From positions 62,001-126,000 of the forward strand of contig JAUMYM010000002.1 of the NCBI GenBank assembly GCA_030528645.1: a stretch of 64,000 bases of DNA, given 5' to 3'. This document shows positions 49,017-57,726 of the stretch, piece by piece. Within the stretch, counting starts at the first letter, position 1. Each line of letters begins with the position of its first letter. The stretch comes from Erysipelotrichaceae bacterium (GTDB lineage Bacteria; Bacillota_I; Bacilli_A; Erysipelotrichales; Erysipelotrichaceae). The notes below the pieces were generated by a model. The model made no database searches. It was not told where the DNA came from and saw only the letters and a program-made list of their open reading frames with translations. A program made the translations under genes and the position numbers.

Positions 49017-50912
49017 TTATGGATTTTTAATTTCAACATCATGAGGATTGCCATGCGTTGGTATTGCCTCAATAGGACTTGGCTCAGGCTTAACCGGTGG
49101 ATCCATAGGCATTGGCTCTATGGGATCACTTGGACACACATTAAATGTCAAACTTGCATAAAAGCCATCCACCATATCTGTAACAAGATAATCAGCCGGC
49201 AACAACGAAATCGTAATATCCTTACAATCATTCGGGAACAACGCAACATCCATCGTAAAGTTACGAATGATATAACCATCATCCATTCGACGAATACCAT
49301 AACTTACATAATCGCCATAATCACTACGATAGTCTTTAATTGGTACTCCATTGATAAAGAAGCCTAACGCTCTTTCATCCGTATTGCTTACTACAATATC
49401 ATCTAATAAGATAGTACCTTTACCTAATTGATAAGAACCAAAGGCATACTTTGGAGTACGTACACTAGCTTGTTTAAAATACACCTTGCTAGGAAGTACC
49501 ATTTTATTCTCCGAATTGGTTTCTATGTAGAAGTCATACCATAAATTTGGATACAACTTAGAACTGCTAAATAAACCATAAGGAACCTTTAAGGTTTGTC
49601 CATCTACCACAAAATCCTTATCAATGATCCACTCATAATGATGCGTTTTAAAACTAAAACGCTTAATATCTTCCATTTGAAGCGACTTATCAAACGTAAC
49701 AATGAAATCTCCATGTTCTTCTTGATAAAAATCAACCACTTTAACTTCTACTTTTACTTCTTCTTGACTCGCTAAAGCAACCTGAAACGAAACTTCTTTT
49801 AAAACATCCTCTTGATTACTCAATATACGAATCTTATAAGCACCATTTTTTAACGCTAGATACTCTTGTTTTGAAATATGTATCGAATTGCCTTGTTTCT
49901 GTAATTGTTGAAGATCAAAAGAAACTCGTTGATTTCCTTGCACTTCTTCAAAAATAATATGATGAATACGATTGAATTCATGTTGATTGATATTTACAAC
50001 CCAAAAGCCATCTTCACGTTCTTCAAACTTCCAAGAAGGCACTACAACCGGTGGCTTTATATCCGTTGGTGCTTCTTCCTCTTCTTCTACTACAACCTCT
50101 TTTGGTGGTAAAAGTATCGTTGGCTTTTTATTGGTTTCATTCTTTTCTTTTACAACCGGAACTTCTTCTTTTACTATTTTTTTATTTGGCATAACAACTT
50201 CATTGACACTTAAGCCTGCCAACTGTAACTCACTTGTTCCTAAATTTTCAATGATTCCTACAGACCCATTACCACTAAATGTAATGTTAGAATTTCCTTC
50301 ATTATAAACAACAATTTTATCTGCATAGCCATCAACGACAAACTGCACATTAAAACTATCTTTATGCAAATGTAAAACAGGTGTAATCGCATGATCATCA
50401 AGCTTCACGACACTATTTTGTAATTTCATTGGCTTTTTCACTACGAAAGCACCATCAAAGATAACTTCAGCATCCTTCACCTCTAAAGTCTCTGTGATTT
50501 CAACTCCCTTTTGAAAAAGTAGTCTTAAGTTTTTACTTGATGTGGCTATTATATTTGCAATTCTTGCATCACTTACATAGACACTTGCATCATTACCGTA
50601 CACTTGTAAAGTATCATGAATCGTTACATGTTCTAGGAAAACATCCCCTTGTTTTACCTTATCTGTAACCATCACAGTATCCGCTACAATATCACGCAAT
50701 GTGACATCTTTCGCTTGAATATCTACTTCATTATAATTAGTGTCATCCCTATAAATCCCTGGTTTAATAATCTCTAGTTTTACTATAATTTCATCATTTT
50801 GACTGTTTCCATTAGTATCAACTGTACTTATAATCCCCTTATTTGGACTACATCCAATTATTAAAACGGTAATCAGCAAATATACCCACAATATACTTAC
50901 ACGTTTTAACAT
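49017..50912 (-). CDS. Large surface lipoprotein with bactofilin-like N-terminal half
   Basis: 631 residues. A lipoprotein signal with lipobox LIIGC (Cys21) is followed by repeated short beta segments (VTLRDIVADTVMV, LEHVTIHDTLQVYG, DARIANIIATSS, KDAEVIFDGAFVV), suggesting a right-handed beta-helix or bactofilin-like stack. Residues about 250-290 are a Pro/Glu-rich linker, then a beta-rich module and a Pro-rich end (EPMPMDPPVKPEPSPIEA). No catalytic motif or anchor beyond the lipid. It is probably an envelope structural or adhesive protein; I do not recognise a named family. Confidence 0.7.
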   Translation of the reverse strand: MLKRVSILWVYLLITVLIIGCSPNKGIISTVDTNGNSQNDEIIVKLEIIKPGIYRDDTNYNEVDIQAKDVTLRDIVADTVMVTDKVKQGDVFLEHVTIHDTLQVYGNDASVYVSDARIANIIATSSKNLRLLFQKGVEITETLEVKDAEVIFDGAFVVKKPMKLQNSVVKLDDHAITPVLHLHKDSFNVQFVVDGYADKIVVYNEGNSNITFSGNGSVGIIENLGTSELQLAGLSVNEVVMPNKKIVKEEVPVVKEKNETNKKPTILLPPKEVVVEEEEEAPTDIKPPVVVPSWKFEEREDGFWVVNINQHEFNRIHHIIFEEVQGNQRVSFDLQQLQKQGNSIHISKQEYLALKNGAYKIRILSNQEDVLKEVSFQVALASQEEVKVEVKVVDFYQEEHGDFIVTFDKSLQMEDIKRFSFKTHHYEWIIDKDFVVDGQTLKVPYGLFSSSKLYPNLWYDFYIETNSENKMVLPSKVYFKQASVRTPKYAFGSYQLGKGTILLDDIVVSNTDERALGFFINGVPIKDYRSDYGDYVSYGIRRMDDGYIIRNFTMDVALFPNDCKDITISLLPADYLVTDMVDGFYASLTFNVCPSDPIEPMPMDPPVKPEPSPIEAIPTHGNPHDVEIKNP

Positions 50913-50995
50913 TTAATCCCCTTTCTGCTAGGTACTAAACTTTATCACATTATAACACATATTTATCATATTTTCCTATACATTAATCACACATT

Positions 50996-51913
50996 TTAGA
51001 TATTTTCTCTTAGAAACAGTGGTTTATCCACTAACGCAAAGGCTTCTTGCACACTTGAAACCTGACTATTAAACAATTGATTAAACAATTCATAATCATG
51101 AATACGTGCCATTGTATAACCAAATACTTCACCTTCCATGTTAAATACACGGTCTAATTGTTCATGCTTAGAAACCACTAATTCCACCTTAGGTTTTACT
51201 TTTAAAGCTAATGATAAAATCTTATACAATGTTTTTAAATCTAAATAAATAAGTTCTTCTATTAATACATGTTGTTCAAATTGTTGCAAGATACCATAAC
51301 CCTTCATCAATCCCTTTTCATATACACAAACGATTTGACTATTGGTAGCCTTACACTGCAATTCAAGTTGTTTAAAATAGGAATAATCACGAATCATAAA
51401 TCCATGAAAACGTTTGGCAAACTTCGCATACACCTTTAACATATCTTCATAATGAATCGCTGTTGTAACACCTTTTAAATCAATGGATTTAATATGTTGT
51501 TGAGTTAGGATATATCGCTTACGATAATACACCATCTCAAAACCAAAAGGCTTATACAATTCCGGATTATATGCCTGAATAAACGTAATCAATTCTTGGC
51601 TTGCCAAATGGTCTAACATCGTTTCTAAAATCGCACGCATATATCCCTTATGACGATACTCTTCAAGGGTAGCTAGACCAACAATCATAGATGCTTGTAT
51701 AAAACGATGATTTAACTTATACACATGTTTATGAAAGGAACCAATTGAAACAACCTTTTGGTCTTCTTTTATGATATACGTTGTAAATGGATTAAAATGA
51801 TGCTTAAAGTAATAATCCGTAAACCCAAAATCATCAAACGAAAAGACATCTTTCCATATCTGATAAATCTCTTTTGCATCTTCACTTTGTGATCTTATCA
51901 CATTCACAAACAT
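50996..51913 (-). CDS. Eis-like GNAT N-acetyltransferase
   Basis: 305 residues. An N-terminal GNAT domain has ASMIVGLATLEEYRHKGYMRAI (acetyl-CoA loop EYRHKGYMR) and YNPELYKPFGFEMVYYRK, typical of the Eis/YitI-like family. A second, degenerate GNAT-like part follows. Such enzymes acetylate amines, including aminoglycosides in Eis, but the substrate here is unknown. The start has AGGGGGG and overlaps the DUF2156 gene by 32 bases. Confidence 0.82.
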   Translation of the reverse strand: MFVNVIRSQSEDAKEIYQIWKDVFSFDDFGFTDYYFKHHFNPFTTYIIKEDQKVVSIGSFHKHVYKLNHRFIQASMIVGLATLEEYRHKGYMRAILETMLDHLASQELITFIQAYNPELYKPFGFEMVYYRKRYILTQQHIKSIDLKGVTTAIHYEDMLKVYAKFAKRFHGFMIRDYSYFKQLELQCKATNSQIVCVYEKGLMKGYGILQQFEQHVLIEELIYLDLKTLYKILSLALKVKPKVELVVSKHEQLDRVFNMEGEVFGYTMARIHDYELFNQLFNSQVSSVQEAFALVDKPLFLRENI

Positions 51914-52811
51914 CCCCCCTACACAAACGATACTTCTCTAATAAATACACCGGATTATACGCCAGCTTCGCCTGTCTTAAATTCTCTAAGCCTAAATCAT
52001 CTTCACGATTTACATAACGATAGCCATTGCCTTCATGCAAGAAAAACTGTTGAATCAATGCTTGATAAACACCACGAAAACTGGCGGTTGCTTTTTCAAC
52101 ATTTTCCTGAATCATATCTTCTGTCAATTTTGAAGCTATTAAGAAACCCTCTACCTTACCATCAATACGCAACACTCCACCAATGTAATGTAAGGTATCA
52201 TATTGCTTTAAGACCTTAACGATCCCCTTTTTCTCTTCTAAAGCAAAGCGATCATCTAACTCTTCTTTCCATGTCTTTACATAAGCAATGCACTCTTGGA
52301 TATTCTCTTTGCTCAACGCTTCATAACTCCAACGATCTTGATACAACTGATAAAATGCATTTAAATGATTACGCTTCTTCTGTAACTTTTTACCGGAAAA
52401 AGTCTTAAATGACTCTACCTCATAGATATAATCATAACTATCACGAATGGCACAGATTTGATACTTTGGAAATAACTGATGCGCCACATCAATGACTTCT
52501 CTTGTATAACAACTCAGTACAAACTCCTGTTTATAACAATCAAAAATCGCTTTCCCTTTGATAAGTGCCTCTTGTAGATATTCCTGCTTACAAAGAGGCA
52601 TATACATAAAAAACTGTCCTAAATGAATACCTAACAACAATAAATAATTCGGATGTTGATACTTAAACAACGGATAATATTCCATCCATAGATATAAATT
52701 AATTAAATTATGATTGCTTTCACAGTAATTGGCTTGTTTTAAATACGCTTCAATTGTCGCAATATCCTCAAAGGATACAGGCTCAAAGTCACATTCCTTC
52801 TCTTCCACCAT
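51882..52811 (-). CDS. DUF2156 / MprF-C-like acyltransferase-fold protein
   Basis: 309 residues, soluble. SGKKLQKKRNHLNAFYQLYQ, FLIASKLTEDM and GNGYRYVNREDDLGLENLR are segments of the GNAT-related DUF2156 domain, which forms the catalytic part of phosphatidylglycerol lysyltransferases. Without membrane helices it cannot act as a flippase. Substrate unknown. It overlaps the downstream acetyltransferase, so the two acyltransferase-fold proteins are co-expressed. Confidence 0.82.
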   Translation of the reverse strand: MVEEKECDFEPVSFEDIATIEAYLKQANYCESNHNLINLYLWMEYYPLFKYQHPNYLLLLGIHLGQFFMYMPLCKQEYLQEALIKGKAIFDCYKQEFVLSCYTREVIDVAHQLFPKYQICAIRDSYDYIYEVESFKTFSGKKLQKKRNHLNAFYQLYQDRWSYEALSKENIQECIAYVKTWKEELDDRFALEEKKGIVKVLKQYDTLHYIGGVLRIDGKVEGFLIASKLTEDMIQENVEKATASFRGVYQALIQQFFLHEGNGYRYVNREDDLGLENLRQAKLAYNPVYLLEKYRLCRGDVCECDKITK

Positions 52812-52813
52812 GC

Positions 52814-53077
52814 TTAGTCACGTTCTCTTTCAACATATTCCACATCAATTACATCTTCTTTATGCATTTGACTTTGCTTAAAATCTTGAAGATTCTCTTG
52901 ATTTAAATACTCATTCATCGCCTTTTTTTGTTTATGTCTGGCAAATTTAAATGCTAAAACCAAACCAACTACAGCTAAGATAATCAAAAAGATTAACCAC
53001 TTAATAATTGGCCACAACAAATACAACACAACAAAAAATCCAATTAACGATAATACATCATATCCTCTACTTCTCAT
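52814..53077 (-). CDS. Uncharacterised small membrane protein downstream of whiA
   Basis: 87 residues. Two closely spaced membrane segments at about 8-45 (SLIGFFVVLYLLWPII and LIFLIILAVVGLVLAF) precede a charged cytosolic tail ending DVIDVEYVERERD. It begins nine bases after whiA and ends two bases before the DUF2156 gene, so it belongs to this operon. No family recognised. Confidence 0.75.
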   Translation of the reverse strand: MRSRGYDVLSLIGFFVVLYLLWPIIKWLIFLIILAVVGLVLAFKFARHKQKKAMNEYLNQENLQDFKQSQMHKEDVIDVEYVERERD

Positions 53078-53086
53078 AAAAACCTC

Positions 53087-54016
53087 CTACAGTTTCCCTG
53101 CAATTTCTGCAATCTTTACAAAACGATGTTTCATTCCTGACTTACTAATCGGTATCCCCGTAAGCTGTTCATACTCCAAACACAGCTCATTTAAACTGGC
53201 ATCCGGATGCTGTAAACGTAAATCAATCACATCTTTTAATTTTTGATCTAAATATGGATAACGCCCATGTTCCTTAATCTTATCAATATCTTCCATTTGA
53301 CTATTGGCAGCCTTAATCGACTTCATTTCATTTGCTAAATCACAATTACTAACACGTGTTAAACTATTGCGAAAATCACGCTGAATACGAATATCTTCAA
53401 ACTTTAACAATGAATCAAAAGCTCCAATGCAACGTAAGAAATCTCCAATTTTATCCGATGCCTTTAAATACGTTACATACTTCAAACGACGTACAATCAC
53501 TTTTGCCGGTAAATCAAAACGTAACATTAACTTAGTAATAAAATTGGCATGACTTTCCGATTGCGTCACAATCTCTAAATGATAATTACTCTTTGTTGGT
53601 GCATTACAAGAACCCATCGCCATAAAAACTCCTGCCAAATAACTACGAGCACAACACTCTTTTACAACTACACTTGCCATGGGTTTTTCAAGTAACCCTT
53701 TACTTGAATATAAGGTTAAATCTTCTAAGATTTCTTTTACAAATGTAGATACCCTTAAACTATAAATATTGTTTTTTCTAAGATTCATCTTTTTAACAAC
53801 GGATATTTCCTGTTCCACTTGATATTGATCTTTTAGTAATACATAAATACGTTTAATGGTCGTTATATTTTCACTCTTTATCACTAAATGAAATTGCTTA
53901 TTTGAAATCGTTAATGTCGAGCACAATTGAATTAAAGCACAAAGCTGTGCTTTCTTACAACAATCCTTTAATTCATTACGAGCAATTTCACTCTTTATTT
54001 CACTGGTAAATGACAT
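53087..54016 (-). CDS. whiA: DNA-binding protein WhiA
   Basis: 309 residues. An N-terminal LAGLIDADG-like domain (SFTSEIKSEIARNE, RSYLAGVFMAMGSCNAPT) lacks nuclease residues, and a C-terminal helix-turn-helix follows (DLRLQHPDASLNELCLEYEQ and ISKSGMKHRF). In Bacillota WhiA links division, chromosome arrangement and fatty-acid metabolism. It follows yvcK with no gap, the standard rapZ-yvcK-whiA order. Confidence 0.96.
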   Translation of the reverse strand: MSFTSEIKSEIARNELKDCCKKAQLCALIQLCSTLTISNKQFHLVIKSENITTIKRIYVLLKDQYQVEQEISVVKKMNLRKNNIYSLRVSTFVKEILEDLTLYSSKGLLEKPMASVVVKECCARSYLAGVFMAMGSCNAPTKSNYHLEIVTQSESHANFITKLMLRFDLPAKVIVRRLKYVTYLKASDKIGDFLRCIGAFDSLLKFEDIRIQRDFRNSLTRVSNCDLANEMKSIKAANSQMEDIDKIKEHGRYPYLDQKLKDVIDLRLQHPDASLNELCLEYEQLTGIPISKSGMKHRFVKIAEIAGKL

Positions 54017-54964
54017 CTAATCAACCCTTCTAAGCAATGCCTCGACGCATTTTTTTAATTTTAAAGAATCATGTCGTACATAATCATTTTGAAAACTCAA
54101 CAAATTAAACGACAATAACTCATAATCATGTTGAAGCTTCTTCACTTTTACTTCCTGACTCCCTTGTTTTTGATACTTATCCAATAGATACGTTGGTATG
54201 ACATCATTATGAATCACAACACTATCTAAAACACCACCATGATCAATAATCGCCTGCACATGATCTTCAACACTATATCCATCGGTTTCCCCCGGCTGAC
54301 TCATGGCATTGCAAAAATAAACTTTATACGCCTTACTTTTCTTAAGTGCTTCTTTAATATCTTCAATGATGATATTTGGCATAATACTCGTATAAACACT
54401 GCCTATTCCATAGATGATTAAATCAGCCTGTTGAATGGCTAAAATCGCCTTAGATGTCGCATTGACTTTACAATCATAATACACTTTTTTAATACGGTTA
54501 TTCATATTAGGGATATTTGCTTCTCCCTTAACAATGGTATTATCTTCCATTAAAGCATATAACGTAATCACTTCATTACTGGAAGGAATAATATCCCCTT
54601 TTACATTTAACACCTTACTAATGGTTTGAATGCTTTCGATAAAGGAACCGCTGGTTTGTGTTAACGCCGTTAAAATAAGATTCCCTAAATTATGACCAAT
54701 GACATCTTGTTCCTGATCTCCTTCAAAACGATACTCCATAAGTGTCTTTAATAACGGTTCACTATCCGCAAGGGCAATCATGACACTACGAATATCTCCC
54801 ATTGCCGGTATATTAAAGTAATTACGTAAACGTCCCGTACTACCTCCATCATCCGCCACTGTCACAATGGCACTAATATCAATGTGTTCAATGGTTTTAA
54901 TCCCACGCAAAATGGTACTTAAACCATGTCCTCCACCAATAACAACCACCTTCTTATTTTTCAT
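54017..54964 (-). CDS. yvcK: YvcK / gluconeogenesis factor (UDP-sugar-binding)
   Basis: 315 residues. VVIGGGHGLSTILRGIK (glycine-rich nucleotide loop), TVADDGGSTGRLR and GHNLGNLILTALTQTSGSF match the CofD-like YvcK family. YvcK binds UDP-GlcNAc and is needed for growth on gluconeogenic substrates and for wall precursor balance in Bacillus and Listeria. Its start overlaps rapZ by 11 bases. Confidence 0.96.
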   Translation of the reverse strand: MKNKKVVVIGGGHGLSTILRGIKTIEHIDISAIVTVADDGGSTGRLRNYFNIPAMGDIRSVMIALADSEPLLKTLMEYRFEGDQEQDVIGHNLGNLILTALTQTSGSFIESIQTISKVLNVKGDIIPSSNEVITLYALMEDNTIVKGEANIPNMNNRIKKVYYDCKVNATSKAILAIQQADLIIYGIGSVYTSIMPNIIIEDIKEALKKSKAYKVYFCNAMSQPGETDGYSVEDHVQAIIDHGGVLDSVVIHNDVIPTYLLDKYQKQGSQEVKVKKLQHDYELLSFNLLSFQNDYVRHDSLKLKKCVEALLRRVD

Positions 54965-55817
54965 GCTTAAATTCCTTTACATCACGATGATCTTTATAAC
55001 AGTTATACGTCTTACTATATAATTTATAAAGATAATTAGTGATTGTTACCGAACGATGTTGTCCTCCGGTACATCCAATCGCTACTGTAAAATGATTTTT
55101 TCCTTCTTTAACATATTGATGAAATGCATAATCCAAAAAGTCTTGTAACTTAACAATAAATTCTTGGGTAACAGGATCTTCCATAACATAGTTATAGACA
55201 CTTTCATCATTACCTGAATACATTCTTAAATCTAAATCCCAATATGGATTTTTTAGAAAACGAACATCAATCATTAAATCCGCATCCAAAGGAACTCCAT
55301 GTTTATATCCAAACGATAAAAAGCTAATCGTAAAAACAGGGGTTGTTGATAATGCGAATATCTTTTCAATTTTAGACTTTAAAATTGATGCGGTTAATAA
55401 CGTTGTATCAATTACCACACTACTTTGATCCTTTTTGGTATTAAAATCACTTCGTTCAATACTAATTGCTTCTTCTAAAGTATTACTTACATTACTAATT
55501 AACAATGGATGTGTACGACGTGTTGATTTATAACGATGCAATAAGACTTCATTGCTTGCATCTAAGAATAAGACACGTACATCTAATTCACTGCCATTAA
55601 AGGCACGATAAAAATCATTAAAATCGGTAAGTGATGTCGCTAGGGCAACATTGTTGTATCTAGGATCACTGCTATTTTCAATTAAATCGACTAATAACGA
55701 TAATAACTGTACCGGATATTGATCAATAATGTGGTATCCCATATCTTCTAAGATAGAAGAAGCTAAGGTTTTCCCAGCACCAGACATTCCACTAACTAAA
55801 ACTACTTTTTTTAACAT
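54954..55817 (-). CDS. rapZ: RapZ/YvcJ nucleotide-binding protein
   Basis: 287 residues. Walker A GMSGAGKTLAS (residues 9-19) and the C-terminal IGCTGGQHRSVTI segment, conserved in RapZ/YvcJ, are present, with RTHPL and FLSFGYKHGVPLDADLMIDV. In E. coli RapZ binds small RNAs controlling glmS; in Bacillus YvcJ hydrolyses GTP and affects competence, and the RNA role is less certain. It heads the rapZ-yvcK-whiA operon with a promoter at 55837-55865. Confidence 0.95.
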   Translation of the reverse strand: MLKKVVLVSGMSGAGKTLASSILEDMGYHIIDQYPVQLLSLLVDLIENSSDPRYNNVALATSLTDFNDFYRAFNGSELDVRVLFLDASNEVLLHRYKSTRRTHPLLISNVSNTLEEAISIERSDFNTKKDQSSVVIDTTLLTASILKSKIEKIFALSTTPVFTISFLSFGYKHGVPLDADLMIDVRFLKNPYWDLDLRMYSGNDESVYNYVMEDPVTQEFIVKLQDFLDYAFHQYVKEGKNHFTVAIGCTGGQHRSVTITNYLYKLYSKTYNCYKDHRDVKEFKHEK

Positions 55818-55836
55818 AACATTCCACCTTTAGTAA

Positions 55837-55865
55837 ATTGTACCACGCTTGTTGGTGTGCCACAA
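55837..55865 (-). promoter_or_regulatory. rapZ operon promoter
   Basis: TTGTGG (55860-55865) and TACAAT (55837-55842) on the minus strand, 17 bases apart. Confidence 0.6.
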
Positions 55866-56073
55866 TAGGCATACATTATACTACGAAATTGTGAAAGATA
55901 GGTAAAATGCATAGAAATTTGTTATGAAGACAAATAAAGGTAAACCAATCAAAAATTACTATTATCAAAATAATACACTCCTTTTTCTGTATGCCTTAAC
56001 AATTTATCTGTATTGATTATCTTCACACATATAGCAAGACATTGACTATTATTACCTTTCTACTTTCATATGT
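55866..56073. other. Intergenic region upstream of rapZ
   Basis: Mostly unexplained. On the minus strand a 30-codon frame (55876-55968) begins with TTG after AAAGGAGT and reads MIIVIFDWFTFICL then HNKFLCILPIF; it is hydrophobic and could be a small peptide or chance. A TATAAT lies near 55873. No gene is claimed. Confidence 0.3.
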
Positions 56074-56106
56074 AAAAAAGAAGCATCCGTTATTTACTTC
56101 TGCTTC
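56074..56106 (-). terminator. Terminator of the PPase-like gene
   Basis: GAAGCA...TGCTTC with a 15-base loop, then TTTTTT on the minus strand. Confidence 0.7.
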
Positions 56107-56159
56107 CTATTTAGTGCTCTTATTTAACTGTTTTACTTCGACAAACTAAGATTTGAGCA

Positions 56160-56483
56160 TTACATTTCAATATGACTCTTGAAATATTTCTCTTGAAATC
56201 TAACAGCTTCTTCAATTTGTTCTACTGTAAATTTTATTCCTATTGGAGCAACAACCCATTTTTCCTCAATGTCATCTTCTCTTTTGATGACAGCGATCAC
56301 TTCTCCTTCATATTCACCTATCGCTTCATTGATCCCAAGTATATACACATCTTGTTCTTCTCCATCAGCAGCGATTATTCCTTCAACATAACCATAATTT
56401 ATTGGATAAATTTGTTCTGGATAATCAGGATGGAAACTGCCAAGTGGACGATCTACTTTAACTTTTACAATTTTACCAATCAT
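56160..56483 (-). CDS. Short inorganic-pyrophosphatase-like protein
   Basis: 107 residues, much shorter than family I pyrophosphatases (about 170-180). It keeps YPINYGYVEGIIAADGEEQD, equivalent to the family core NYGYIPxTxxxDGDPxD, then WVVAPIGIKFT and VRFQEKYF. The acidic metal set DGDxxD is DGEEQD, so one Asp is Glu. This small branch occurs in several Bacillota; hydrolase activity is plausible but not assured. The start has GGAAGGGA. Confidence 0.75.
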   Translation of the reverse strand: MIGKIVKVKVDRPLGSFHPDYPEQIYPINYGYVEGIIAADGEEQDVYILGINEAIGEYEGEVIAVIKREDDIEEKWVVAPIGIKFTVEQIEEAVRFQEKYFKSHIEM

Positions 56484-56577
56484 ATTGTCCCTTCCTACAA
56501 CTCCCGGTTTATCTATACTTACAAATTTTAATTTGCTAAACTGCTTTCAAAATTGTTCATCCATGTTACCACAAAAA

Positions 56578-57021
56578 TTATGAGCGATTTGCCAAGTGTT
56601 TTCTTCGCTTTTTTCTTATATTAACAATAATAATCATTACAATTATAAAGAACTCAATTATAAGTTCTGCCTCGAACAGTCTCAAATATTTGGGTGTATC
56701 CGGCTTTAAATCCCAAAAATATTGTTGTATTCTGTCACTTTCAGCAACATTAAACGTGTCATCAAATTCTTCGTGCTTTTCTCCAGCTACATCATAGATA
56801 TCCAAAGAATAGCCATCTGGAAAACCTTGTTGATAGACAATCTTACTAATATCATATTCAATGTGAAAATACTCTTTTACACTTTCCACTATATAGTCGT
56901 CTTGATTTGTAACATATATACTTTTTTTTGGAAACAAAAAATCAGGTGACATTAGCCACAAGGTATATCCATCAATTACTATGAACAGAATCAGCACTAT
57001 GATAAATGCTAATTTCCTCAT
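56578..57021 (-). CDS. Uncharacterised membrane-anchored protein
   Basis: 147 residues. Membrane segments at about 4-23 and 115-135 flank an external acidic domain of about 90 residues (VESVKEYFHIEYDISKI, FDDTFNVAESDRIQQYF), followed by a basic cytosolic tail (IRKKRRKHLANRS). No family recognised. The ATG overlaps a 42-codon frame by four bases. Confidence 0.65.
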   Translation of the reverse strand: MRKLAFIIVLILFIVIDGYTLWLMSPDFLFPKKSIYVTNQDDYIVESVKEYFHIEYDISKIVYQQGFPDGYSLDIYDVAGEKHEEFDDTFNVAESDRIQQYFWDLKPDTPKYLRLFEAELIIEFFIIVMIIIVNIRKKRRKHLANRS

Positions 57022-57146
57022 ATGCTATAATTATCCTTTTTTTGCAATATTATATGTTTAATCGAGTCTATGCAGTATATGGACGTAGCTACACTCTCTA
57101 ATTTATCTTTATTTTTCATCTTCCATACCTTTAAGACAAAGAACAT
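57018..57146 (-). CDS. Possible 42-residue peptide coupled to the next gene
   Basis: Begins MFFVLKVWKM and ends IILQKKDNYSI. The start has only AGGG nearby. Its stop overlaps the ATG of the membrane-anchored gene (ATGA), which favours a real, coupled ORF. Too short to assign. Confidence 0.25.
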   Translation of the reverse strand: MFFVLKVWKMKNKDKLESVATSIYCIDSIKHIILQKKDNYSI

Positions 57147-57172
57147 CCCTATCTTTAAACATCTATACAGTA

Positions 57173-57703
57173 TTATTTTTCTCTCATGTTATTTAAAATA
57201 AGATCAACATCTTTGATATAATCATACTTTGTATTTCTACCTTGATATAGTGCAAGAATATTAGATTGTTTAGGATCCTTATCTTGGAAAAGATAAATAC
57301 CAACCTTTACCTTTTGTCCTTCTATAACACCATCAATAGAAGCATACATCACTTTTACACCATGGAATTGCTTTGATTTTAGTTCTGTTACCTTATGTTT
57401 ATCCATAACAGTAACAAAACCTTCAACAAATTCTTTCATGACAGTTTCATTCACTTCCAATTCATCTAATAGTTCTGTGGCAATCTGTAACATCGCAAAA
57501 CGATCTACCGGCGTTGTTTCCATAAAAAAGAAATTCTCATCCTTTTCCCATTGTGTAGGAATATCAATTTCATAACTACCTAGCTCATAAGGCATAGTTT
57601 CTACCGCACTTAAATCTTTGATAGAACCTTCTTTCTTTTCTTTAGCACAAGCCGCTAAACCAAATATGACAGCCATTACGATGACTGCTTTAATAATTTT
57701 CAT
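57173..57703 (-). CDS. Small lipoprotein
   Basis: 176 residues from the ATG at 57701-57703 with AAGGAGA upstream; the longer frame overlaps the peptidase gene. The signal MKIIKAVIVMAVIFGL ends in lipobox LAAC (Cys19). The mature part has SYEIDIPTQWEKDENFFFME, a PsbP-like or lipoprotein beta fold seen in many Bacillota surface lipoproteins of unknown function. It is downstream of the M20 peptidase by 23 bases. Confidence 0.75.
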   Translation of the reverse strand: MKIIKAVIVMAVIFGLAACAKEKKEGSIKDLSAVETMPYELGSYEIDIPTQWEKDENFFFMETTPVDRFAMLQIATELLDELEVNETVMKEFVEGFVTVMDKHKVTELKSKQFHGVKVMYASIDGVIEGQKVKVGIYLFQDKDPKQSNILALYQGRNTKYDYIKDVDLILNNMREK

Positions 57704-57726
57704 AATGTCTCCTTTTCCATCAACAA

